This document shows, in pieces, positions 24,024-32,990 of a DNA stretch of 64,000 nt. The first letter of the stretch is position 1; the number at the start of each line of letters is the position of its first letter. A program made the position numbers and the translations under genes. Under the pieces are notes generated by a model. The model was not told where the DNA came from. It saw only the letters and a program-made list of their open reading frames with translations, and searched no databases. This stretch comes from Ophiostoma sp. CBS 140.51 (Eukaryota; Ascomycota; Sordariomycetes; Ophiostomatales; Ophiostomataceae), in assembly GCA_029298735.1 (NCBI GenBank), contig JANSLP010000005.1, positions 354,802 through 418,801 of the forward strand, written 5' to 3'.

Positions 24024-26494
24024 TGCGTCTCTGTGTCGATGCGTAGTCGGGATCGCCGCCCAACAAATGACCGTTTTGCCTGAGAGTCGAGTGTGTTTTG
24101 GTGTGATGACGATGATGGTGATGAAAAAAGGACCCAAGTAGTGTATGAAAAACACTACATACGTGCCGGAGAATGGCCCGTTCCCAGCCTTTGTGATGAG
24201 TTTGACGATTTGCGGCCTCTCTCGTGGTTTGCTTTTTTGTTGTTGTTGGTGCGTGCCCAAGCCTAAACCACGTCTAAGCACAATCCTTCGATCCGACACG
24301 AGCCTCGCACGCCTCACGTTCGTAACGTTCGCCCTGTCTTTTTCGTTCCTCTTTGGGTCCCCTATCCTATCCAGGGCCGTGCTCCGAGATTTCGAATTCC
24401 TAGGCCGTCAATGCGAGGTGAGTCCCTGGCCCTTTAGGCAATGCGATCGTCGTTCAGGACGTCTGTTGCCACGCATTTGTTGACACAAAATTGATGGGAA
24501 AGAGGATAAAAGAAGTGTTGGGTTGGGTGCCAGGACCAGCTCGTCTCGGAAATGCCAGAAACAGAGGTCAGCAACTAGGGCAAACGCCGTGATGCGATAG
24601 GATTCTCCGAAAACAAAACAGCCTTGTCTGTGTGTTCATGGGCAAAAAGTCATGAGATCCATGTCTGGGGGGTGTTCATGTCGTGTGTCGTTCGTCGTTG
24701 ATGGTGAGAGCCGTCGTTGTACTTTTGCTCATTGAGTTTCTCCGTTTTTCTTAAAAGTTTGGACGGTGGCTAGGCGCTAGTCAGGCCACCATGTGCCCCC
24801 AAAAATTCCAGACCCCTAGGCAAGAGAAAAGTGGAACTCTCCGATCGCAGTGTCCGCTTTTTGTAACGGCCGCCGGGACCCTCTTTCCTCAGCGGGCTCC
24901 TCAGCGGCCCTCAACCTTCTACGGGAAGGCGCGACCAAGGCTAAGAAAAGGCGCGAGAGTCTCCAATAGACGACGTAGCAATGTATCTTATGTTTATTGT
25001 ACGTTGGAAGGAATAATACAACAACAAAAAGATCGAGATTCAAATTACGACGTATTACGACTGGAGAACACTTCAACTGCGCTCTGTCGTCCGTCACACT
25101 CTTTACAGCCCTTACCTAGAAACAATAGCCACCGTTTTCAGCTTTGGACGCCTTTCGGGACGCCTTTTGTGTCTCAGCTCAGGCCGGCGCCTCTGACGTG
25201 TTCTGTACGACGGGCACAGGCCAAAGAAGACAACTGTCGATTATAAACGAAGACGGCGGCGCGAAGCTATTTGCAGACGGCTCCGAAAGAAGAGCCGTTT
25301 TGCACCGTCGTTTCCACAGCCTGCGCACAGAACATCGTGCGATTCTCGTAGCGGCGATTTGAAATGAGGAAGGAACGGCCCCCAGGGCTCATCTATTGCC
25401 TTTTTCGGATGTCTGCCGCTCCTTCCATCTTCTTCGATTTCAGACTACTTGGATATTTCCCTCCCCATGTTGAGAAAAAATCGCATTAGGAATACGGTGT
25501 CCGGGCAAGCACGTTTTATCCCCTCCTTCCTTGTGTCGAAACCCAGCCGTTGACCCACCTTACGATTTGAGGCTTACGGAAAGGTGTATCGAACAACAGT
25601 GGGCTCGGCAAGGGGACGAAAACAATGGAAATAGCCAGGAAAGAAAGTTGAGAGGGCATCCACAGTACACATACTTCGTTCGTAGAAGCCGAAAATTGAA
25701 AGGCGCTTTTCGAGGAGAAATAGCCAAAAACAGAAAACGGGTTCCGGGGATGAAACAAGACGGGTCGCTTCCTGCCGGAAGCGTGCCACTCTTTTCGACG
25801 TCGCAAAACGTGTCTCTTGCCCGTTGCACGCAAATAGAGGAGGCAGGGCAGCCTGAACCCGGTCCCTGTGCCTCGTGCCTTCCTGCCATCGCCCCGTATT
25901 CTTTCTCCACGCAATCTTCTCTTTTTCGTGGTAATTTCCTTTTTAGGCCATTGTCTTCCGGGGGCCCGCTGCGACCCAGAAACCGCAACTGTCTGGATAT
26001 CGGTCACAGCCTGGCCGCAGATGGTCATACCTTGAATCAAAATCACACACTTATCACACGCGACACTGATAACACACCAGAGAACAGAGCCGACAGAACT
26101 CAAATAAGCTCTGCATCGCAGGAACTCAAATATTACATATATTACGGGTATTCAAACAATAATCCGCCAAACCAATGCAACATAAAATGGGAGCGACATG
26201 TTCCAGCGATCAAAGCCATTGCATTGTTTTCGATGGTGTTTCTCTCGTTAGTCGTGCCTGACTAACCGTCCACCCCCTGTGAATGTTGCATGGAGATGTG
26301 CGGAAGAGCCTGGAGACGCCTGGAATTTTGATCGAATTTGAGTCCAGTTCTATGCATAAAAACCTGATGCAATACCCAGACGTGGTGATTCTCGGTCGCG
26401 TTTGATATATCTTTGAGCTCATTGGTGTATTTGTGCGACGTAAGACGTACATGATTCCTCGTATATGTAGATCGCTGGTTAATATACACGCCCT
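24024..26494. other. Intergenic region between the dehydrogenase gene and TRM9
   Basis: This holds the TRM9 promoter and the 3' flank of the dehydrogenase gene. Open frames at 25531-26265 (+) and 25560-25988 (-) overlap on opposite strands and show no recognisable domains. A TACGACGTATTAC word at 25046-25058 also occurs at 8608-8620. Confidence 0.5.
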
Positions 26495-27786
26495 TTAAGC
26501 CTTGCCAGTGTTGAGCGGGCTGTTCTTGTCGAAGACGTCCGTCGTGATCACCTCAGGGTACACGATACCGCCCTGCCGCAGCGCCTCCTCCATCGTCTCC
26601 ATGATCACAATGCTCTCCGACAGCGGCAGCGTGGCGCTCTCCTTCTTGCCATCCCGCAAGCACCGGGCCGCCTCGTCGGCCTCCCAGAACATGCCATGGC
26701 CCGCCCACGTGGCACCGGGCCGCTTATCGGCCGGAATTGGCACGTCGATCCACGGGATCTGGTCCGCGCTCTTCTCCTCTGACTTCTTGATCACCCGGTA
26801 AGCGAGTGGCTTGAAGGCCGGGCCCATTACCTGGATCTCACCATCCGAGCCCTGGATCAGGATCGCAGGGCCGCTCTTCTGTGCCGAGCCCACACCAGTG
26901 CCGACGCGCAACGAAGTCATGCCGATGCCCTGGCTGCGGTGGCCCGGGAACTGCAGCACCACGGTTGTCGACTCATCTGCACCCGTCCGAGCGTACTTGT
27001 TGATGGCTGCCACGACCTGCGGGGCCTCCTTCTCACCCTCATCCTCCGACTGCAGATGGTACAGGATCTGGAAGAGCCAGGTCAGGGAGTAGATGCCCAA
27101 GTCGAGCAGGGCGCCGCCCGCCAGGTCAGGGTTGACCATGCGGTTGCTATCGGGGAAGTGCAGGATCGAGGCGGCCGTGCTGTCGGCGTTGCTGTTGAAC
27201 GAGTTGTCGGCTACGACACGGTACACGGTGCCAATGGCACCCGACTTGACCAACTCGCGCACCTGGATGCTGAGCGGGAAGTACCGCGTCCACACGGCCT
27301 CCATGAGGAACAGGTTCTTGGCGCGCGCCGTCGCCACGAGCTTGCGGACCTGTGCCGCCGTCACTGTGAATGCCTTCTCGCACAAAACATGCTTGTTGCC
27401 AACCTCGAGTGCCAGCATCGCGTTCTGGAAGTGGTGGCTGTGGGGCGTCGCCACGTAGATGATGTCGACGTTAGGGTCAACGACGAGCTCGGCGTAGGAG
27501 CCGTAGGCCTTGGCATCGGGGCCTGCACCGACGTCCTTCAGGAATTCGGCCGCACGCGACGCCGACGAGGACGACGCGGCTGCGACAATCTCGTGGTGGA
27601 CATCATCGGCGCCGCGCGCCGACGGGTCAGCGAGCAGGTCCTTGGAGAAGGCTGTCGGCGTCAAATGTCAGCGTTTCCCCTCCTATTGAAGAAAACAACA
27701 GATTCCATGCGGAATACTTCGTGATACTTACTCTGAGCGATGCCGCCCGTGGCCAGAATGCCCCACTTCAGCGTGTAAGGTGCCAT
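26495..27786 (-). CDS. Gfo/Idh/MocA-type NADP dehydrogenase (dihydrodiol / D-xylose dehydrogenase-like)
   Basis: Two exons: 27732-27786 (18 codons plus one base) and 26495-27651. The 80-bp intron at 27652-27731 has donor GTAAGTATC, branch GCTGAC and acceptor ACAG. The joined protein is 403 residues. Members oxidise D-xylose or trans-dihydrodiols with NADP+; the fungal group includes D-xylose 1-dehydrogenases. The Rossmann N-terminus spans the splice site (WGILATGGIAQ), and the first exon supplies nearly all of it. VDIIYVATPHSHH (near 88-100) and CEKAF (about residue 113) follow, the latter with the conserved catalytic Lys. EAVWTRYFP and GGALLDLGIYSL are typical of the dihydrodiol dehydrogenase branch. 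The substrate cannot be read from sequence; a general sugar or diol dehydrogenase is the safe reading. It is divergently transcribed from the aldo-keto reductase at 28574. Confidence 0.9.
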
Positions 27787-28573
27787 TGTCTTAGGGAAGG
27801 ACGAGGATCGTCGTCTAGTATGTTGATGAGGTCGTGATCTTGTAGGCGTCTGTTTCTCTCGAGCGGATGTGCGAAGTATGTCAACAAGAATTGATGTTGA
27901 AGGAATGAGAAAATTCGATTAGAAATACAACAGAAATCGAGGCTGCCAAGTTGTTTTAAATTTCATCAGATGGGGAAGCTGCCGCCTCGGTCTTACTTTC
28001 CTTCTCTGTTTTCTCTGGATCCAGCAAAAAGTGCGGGCACTCTTCGCCCGTCTCTTTCCTGTTGCTGAACGTTACATGCCCCGCGATAGCTCCCAAGCTC
28101 CAAAAAGGCGGGACCAACCATAATCTTGCCAATTCTATGGAACAGAACAAGAGCTTACAAAGGTTCTCCTCACGTTGACATCACTCACGCTAAACTTGAC
28201 AGAGATCATCATGCAAGCGGCAGTCCGGTTAAACGCGACGGAGCTTGTAAAGTGAGTCACCGGGGGGACAAGTACGAACGAGCGATTGAACGAGCGGGGT
28301 ATACGCCGGAACCCAAACTGTAGAAGGCGCGACCGACCACCGGAGTGGCGGATGCAAACCCTCTCTACCTTTTCCATTACGTCGTATCGAGGGCAGCTAG
28401 TTGGTCTCCGTCAACCATACAAACTAACATCAAGGTGACACCAAACACCGAAAGGTTTGCCAAGCTGGCATCACTGTCCACAGCTCAAGGTGGGCAGCAC
28501 ACACACAATACAACATACAGACAACCAAAAACCTTCAGCCCTGCGTTACTCTCCACCAATCCTTCGACCACCA
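27787..28573. promoter_or_regulatory. Shared divergent promoter of two oxidoreductase genes
   Basis: This 787-bp interval separates the divergent ATGs of the dehydrogenase (27786, -) and the aldo-keto reductase (28574, +). It contains GGTTAAA at 28227-28233 and CGCTAAA at 28188-28194. The first fits the GGNTAAA-type site described for the fungal xylanase/xylose regulator XlnR/Xyr1; the second is one base off. No long coding frame is supported. Co-regulation is an inference from layout and motifs only. Confidence 0.5.
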
Positions 28574-29617
28574 ATGGCCAGCTACGTCACGACACGCAGT
28601 GGCCGCACCCGCATCCCTCGTCTCGTGTACGGCACCGCATGGAAGCGTGAGCACACTGCGGACCTCGTCTTCCAGGCGCTGCAGGCTGGCTTTCGGGCCA
28701 TTGACACGGCCGCACAGCCTCGCCATTATCGTGAGGACCTTGTTGCCGAGGGCGTGCGCCGAGCTCTCACCGGCGGCGTCGTCGCATCACGGAGCGACCT
28801 CTACATCCAGACCAAGTTCACAGCACCTGGCGGCCAGGATCTCGACGGGCCCAATGCACCGCCCTACGACCCAGCAGCACCCATTGCCGAGCAGGTTCGC
28901 GCATCCGTGGAATCATCGTTGCGCAACTTTACCTTTCCGAAACCGGCTGCAGGTGATGGGGATGGAGAGGCCGCAGAGGAGGAGAAGAGCTACATCGACT
29001 GCCTCGTGCTGCACTCACCAATGGATACATACGAGGACACCCTAGAAGTCTGGACTGTCTTGCAGACCTATGTGCCGCACCGGATCCGCTCGCTCGGGAT
29101 TAGTAACACCGGGCTGGAAGATCTCGAAGACATTCTATCTGTGGCCGAGGAAGTGGCCTCCGCTGCCGGCGTCTCAGCCGACGATCTCCGGCCCGTGGTC
29201 GTCCAGAACCGCTTCCATACCTACCGCCACTCACCCGACCCGTACGACGTGGCTCTCCGGCGGTTCTGCGGACACCCGGACCGCCGTATTGTCTACCAGT
29301 CGTTTTGGACTCTGACAGCAAACCCGGGCCTGCATAATGGGCGGGTTGCATCTGGTGTACAGGACGTCGCTGCGGTAGCGGGTGTTGCCCCGGAGGTGGC
29401 CTTTTATGGCCTGGTAGCCCTTGGGCTGGGTAATGGTGGCAGTGATGATGCATCCTGCCCTATGGTGATTTTGGATGGCACGACATCGACAGAGCATATG
29501 GCGGCAGACTTGGCTGGAGTGGGGAAGATCGCAGCCTGGTCACAAAGCCCAGAAGGGAAAGAACCTTGGGAGGTGGCCGTGGCAACTCTGAGGGAAATCA
29601 TTGAGAGGAAGAGATAA
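28574..29617 (+). CDS. Aldo-keto reductase family protein
   Basis: Single-exon NAD(P)H-dependent oxidoreductase of 347 residues on an (alpha/beta)8 barrel. The start is the ATG at 28574, which begins the beta-hairpin segment before RIPRLVYGTAW; the open frame upstream of it looks non-coding. The catalytic tetrad is present: Asp44 (AIDTAAQP), Tyr52 (HYRED), Lys81 (YIQTKF) and His147 (VLHSPM). Further family landmarks are RIRSLGISN, VVQNRFH (usual form VNQIE/VVQNxxH) and IVYQSFWTLT. The C-terminal cofactor loop is shortened and carries ILDGTTSTEHM in place of the canonical IPKS segment. Between barrel strands 3 and 4 there is an acidic insert (GDGDGEAAEEE). It belongs to a distant fungal group of the family, so the substrate is unknown; a role with the neighbouring sugar/diol dehydrogenase is possible. 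Confidence 0.9.
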   Translation: MASYVTTRSGRTRIPRLVYGTAWKREHTADLVFQALQAGFRAIDTAAQPRHYREDLVAEGVRRALTGGVVASRSDLYIQTKFTAPGGQDLDGPNAPPYDPAAPIAEQVRASVESSLRNFTFPKPAAGDGDGEAAEEEKSYIDCLVLHSPMDTYEDTLEVWTVLQTYVPHRIRSLGISNTGLEDLEDILSVAEEVASAAGVSADDLRPVVVQNRFHTYRHSPDPYDVALRRFCGHPDRRIVYQSFWTLTANPGLHNGRVASGVQDVAAVAGVAPEVAFYGLVALGLGNGGSDDASCPMVILDGTTSTEHMAADLAGVGKIAAWSQSPEGKEPWEVAVATLREIIERKR

Positions 29618-30880
29618 GGTAATGGTATGGGGGAGTGTAACTGATGATAGTGCTTAATGTAACGACGTTTATGACCACACAATTCAATGAACCACACCTA
29701 ATAGCCTGCAAACCAGCCAGCGGCGATAATAGGCATTGACATACTACACGCGAATTGATAAAATGACAATAAAGTTGCAGGTATCACTCTGTATAAAGGC
29801 TGAACAGCTAATTAGATATCGCCTTTAAAGCAGGCTCTTTATTGGCAAAGCAAATAGTCATCATCGGACAGGGCACCTAACGACATACTTTATATCGCAA
29901 CTTCTGCCCTGCCAAGCAACAACGCACAAAAAAACACCATTGGGAATTGGCCAAGAAATGGACACCAGCCAGGAGCCAACGGAAACGGTGTGCCAAGAAA
30001 ACAATGGGCAGCTGTCAATATTACCCGGTTTATTGCAACATGCGCGTCTTTGTCGAGATGTATGTAAGAGTCTAAACAATGATGTTGTTCTTTATGATGT
30101 GTCTTTTGACGTTTGCATCCACGTTTCAGGATGGCGGGGAAGAACAATGAGAAATGTTTCGATCCGACTTGGACATCTTAAATTCTGTACTGCACCCTAG
30201 GCATCTACTTGATCGACAGTCGCGGCACTCCCGCACCGTGGGGATGGATTGACATTATGCCGCTGCAAGCAAACTCAAACCCTAATTCTGGGGCTTACGG
30301 TGGTAACATGACAAAAAGCTTCACTTCATACAATACTATGGCACTGTTTGTTTTTCCATGGTAGGTTTTTGTATTGTTCATGACCCTATAAACCTTTTTG
30401 TTTTGTGTACTACCAGTACAAAAGGTGCCATGCAGTTGTGATCCACGAGTCCATGCAAGAAAGATTTGAAAAGAAAAAAAAAGAGAATAGCTGATTGTTT
30501 TCGACAGGACCCGAATCCAACCGAGCTGTTTGTGTTCTATAAATATTTACAAAGAATCGAATATAAAAAAGGGGTAAAAAAGGTGAGAGAGAAAAGAGCG
30601 TGTCAAGAAAAGTTTTCAAAATCTCAAATGATTGATCAGATGACAAAATAGAAGTGAAGATTTGAAGTGAAAAAGGTAAAAGACAAATGAAAAAAAGATG
30701 TGATGAGAAAAGAAGAAAGTAGAAGAAGATCCAGATCCAGTTCCCTAAGTTTGAATACAACGAATGGAAATAAGGGTATCAAATGTAAATCTCATTCCCA
30801 GGGCAATATGTCCCGCCCGACCTGCGCTCGCGCCTATGCCGAAAACCCTTGAGTTCTTTTGGGAGATGGTTTTGATTTGT
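29618..30880. other. Intergenic region between two convergent genes
   Basis: The aldo-keto reductase (+) and the GH128 gene (-) end into this 1.3-kb stretch, so it probably carries both 3' UTRs. It is AT-rich, especially 30450-30780, with A-rich runs on the + strand. No gene is seen. Confidence 0.5.
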
Positions 30881-32137
30881 TTAGTCGTAGGCAAAGGTGG
30901 AGCCGTAGCTGCTGGCAGTCGTCGAGGACGACAGCAGCGAGCCGGTAGCAGCCATGAAGTACGAGTAGCGCTCGACGAACGAGTAGGTCGGGTCAGTGTC
31001 CATGGCCGTCATAACAGTCGTCAGGAAGGCGCTGATCTCCTCATCGCTGCCAGTGGGGGCGAACTCGGTGATCCAGACGGGCTTGCCGCAGGCCTCGTGG
31101 ACAGCCACCAGGTGGGCCAGGAAGTCATCGGTGTCGGGGCTGTTGTACCAGTGAGCAGCGCAGAAGTCATAAGCGCACTGGCCGTTGCAAGCCTCGAGGA
31201 AAGCAGTGAGCCAGTCAACACCCTCACCCGCAACGTTGCTGTTGGTGATGGCGGGAGTGCTGATACGGGCCTGGCCCGAGAAGGGGTTCATGTACTCAAT
31301 GTGAGCAGAGGCGGCGCTGGCGGCGTCCAGGTTGCACTGGCCGACGTTGTCACACTCGTTGAAGCTCAGCAGGCTGGTAGCACCGCTGGCGATGGCAGCA
31401 GCAGCGTTGGAGCTCCAGCCATCAGAGTGCGTAGGGCCCCAAAGCATGGGCACGAACTCAAGAGACTCAGGTGCAGAGGAGTCGGCGGTCTGGCCCCAGT
31501 TGTAAGACCAGGTGCACTTGGTACCAGAGCCCAGGAGGGGAGCCAGGAGGTCGCCAGAATTGTAGGCAAGACCGCGGGCGCCAGAGCCAGCCGAGGAGGA
31601 CGACGACGAAGCAACAGTGGTAGCGGCAGCAGCGGTAGACGACGTCGACGAGGTAGTCGGGACGGCAGCAACGGCAGCAATGACAGTCGTGGGAATCTGA
31701 GCCTGGGCAGCCTCAATCTGGCGTTGGGCAGACGAGCTCGTGCTGGTCGAGATAGACGAGGAGGACACCTTCGTGGAAGTGGCCAGAGTCGTCGGGGTGT
31801 AAATCGACGTCGAAGAGGACGACGAGGAAGGTGAAGACGACGACGACAAAGAAGTGGTGCTCGAGATCGAGGTCGTGCTGTTAACAGAGGTCGAAGACGA
31901 AGTAAGCTTCTCGGTGTGAGCGGCGCCCTTGTAGATGGCCTTGGGCGCCGTGGTCTGGGCCGGGCTGTCCTCGTAGACGGTGACGATGGTCCAGTCGGTG
32001 ACAGTCACGACATCGTTGACGTAGGTAACATCCTTCTTGGCGTGGTACTCGTTGTGAGCGTGGCGGTGAGCGTTGAGGGCAACGGCCTGCTGGGCGAGAA
32101 GAGACGCCACGAGGGCGACAATCTTGGCGTTCATCAT
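30881..32137 (-). CDS. Secreted GH128 glycoside hydrolase, Asl1-like cell-wall protein
   Basis: Single-exon gene of 418 residues; ATGATG at the start allows either of the first two Met. A hydrophobic signal peptide covers about residues 3-20, followed by a His-rich patch. A Ser/Thr-rich, probably heavily O-mannosylated linker runs over about 75-185. The GH128 domain starts at GARGLAYN (about 186). Candidate catalytic residues are Glu261 in SFNECDN (acid/base) and Glu358 in WITEFAP (nucleophile), the positions described for GH128 endo-beta-1,3-glucanases. SYNWGQ, FVPMLWGP and AHWYN are further family landmarks. The fission-yeast relative is Asl1, an alkali-labile cell-wall protein. No GPI-type hydrophobic tail is present, so it is probably secreted or bound to the wall through the linker. 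A TATA-like element lies about 70 bp upstream, after which the strand is C/T-rich. Confidence 0.92.
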   Translation of the reverse strand: MMNAKIVALVASLLAQQAVALNAHRHAHNEYHAKKDVTYVNDVVTVTDWTIVTVYEDSPAQTTAPKAIYKGAAHTEKLTSSSTSVNSTTSISSTTSLSSSSSPSSSSSSTSIYTPTTLATSTKVSSSSISTSTSSSAQRQIEAAQAQIPTTVIAAVAAVPTTSSTSSTAAAATTVASSSSSSAGSGARGLAYNSGDLLAPLLGSGTKCTWSYNWGQTADSSAPESLEFVPMLWGPTHSDGWSSNAAAAIASGATSLLSFNECDNVGQCNLDAASAASAHIEYMNPFSGQARISTPAITNSNVAGEGVDWLTAFLEACNGQCAYDFCAAHWYNSPDTDDFLAHLVAVHEACGKPVWITEFAPTGSDEEISAFLTTVMTAMDTDPTYSFVERYSYFMAATGSLLSSSTTASSYGSTFAYD

Positions 32138-32202
32138 TTTGATGAGGTTGTGAGGTTTTTGTGAGATAAAAACCGTGAACGAGAGAATCTGAAGCGGATC
32201 CC

Positions 32203-32214
32203 TTAAAATATATA
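32203..32214 (-). promoter_or_regulatory. TATA-like element of the GH128 gene
   Basis: Read on the minus strand this is TATATATTTTAA, 66-77 bases upstream of the ATG. Position and composition fit a core promoter, although the leader would then be short. Confidence 0.45.
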
Positions 32215-32489
32215 CACCGACGAAATTGTCTGATTTATTTTACTTGTTGGTTGCTTTCGTGTTTCGTCGTCTTTTGTCGTGGCACGTTCTTTGTTGAGTG
32301 CGTTTTCAAAAAGGATGTGGTAAACAAAGAAGATTGTGTCGAGTCGAAACAATGACAATTGCCAGAAAAAATTGAGAGCGTGCGGCGGTAATGTCAAGTT
32401 GAACCAGTCGTTGACAGACAAAAACAAGATGCTGAGATAGCTAAAGCTGTTGCTTGCTGAAGAGAGTGTGAATCGGTTGAAGCCCGGTG

Positions 32490-32990
32490 AGGTTGAAGAA
32501 AAAAAGGAATGGAAGAGGAGACGCAGTCTATCAAAGACGCAGAAAGAGTGATGCGTGCTTGGGTGGTTGCTTGTCAACGTTGCGATCTCCGAGAGATAAG
32601 GAGCGTGGTTTGTTGTGTAGATGCTTTGCTTTGGCAACGAACTGGCCTGAAGGACACAGCAAGAGAGAGAAGAGGCGAGAAGGGGGGAGAAGAGAAAAAA
32701 GACAGAAAAGGGTCGAGACTGGCGACCGGGAGAGGTTATATGAAAAGAGAACGGAACGGCTTGCGAAACCTGGATATGAGAAAAGAAAGACAGCAACGAC
32801 TGAACGCGTTGAGGGGCGTGTGTGAAAGGTTAAAAAGAGGGCGGGGTGTGGGCGAAAATAAGAAAAAAGAGAGAAGAAAGAAGAAGAGAGGAGTGAAAAG
32901 GAAGTCGAAACGAAGAAAAGGAACGAGAAAAATGAGGATGGCAAAAATGCAGGAACGAGGCCCGGCCAGACCAACGGAGGAAGGAGTGAT
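32490..32990 (-). promoter_or_regulatory. Pyrimidine-rich upstream tract of the GH128 gene
   Basis: The + strand is almost all purine runs (GAAAAAAAGG, AGAGAGAAG, AAGAAAGAAG), so the minus strand is a long C/T tract upstream of GH128. The Lys/Arg/Glu-rich open frame on the + strand at 32509-33090 is a by-product of this composition. Confidence 0.5.

Noticed and set aside
25531..26265. 244-codon open frame (+)
   Set aside because: It has no recognised family and is opposed by long minus-strand frames. The composition resembles non-coding DNA.
26939..27724. 261-codon open frame (+) opposite the dehydrogenase
   Set aside because: Antisense shadow of a strongly supported coding exon.
30764..31834. 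356-codon open frame (+) opposite GH128
   Set aside because: Shadow of the GC-rich GH128 coding strand; Val/Gly/Arg-rich text without domains.
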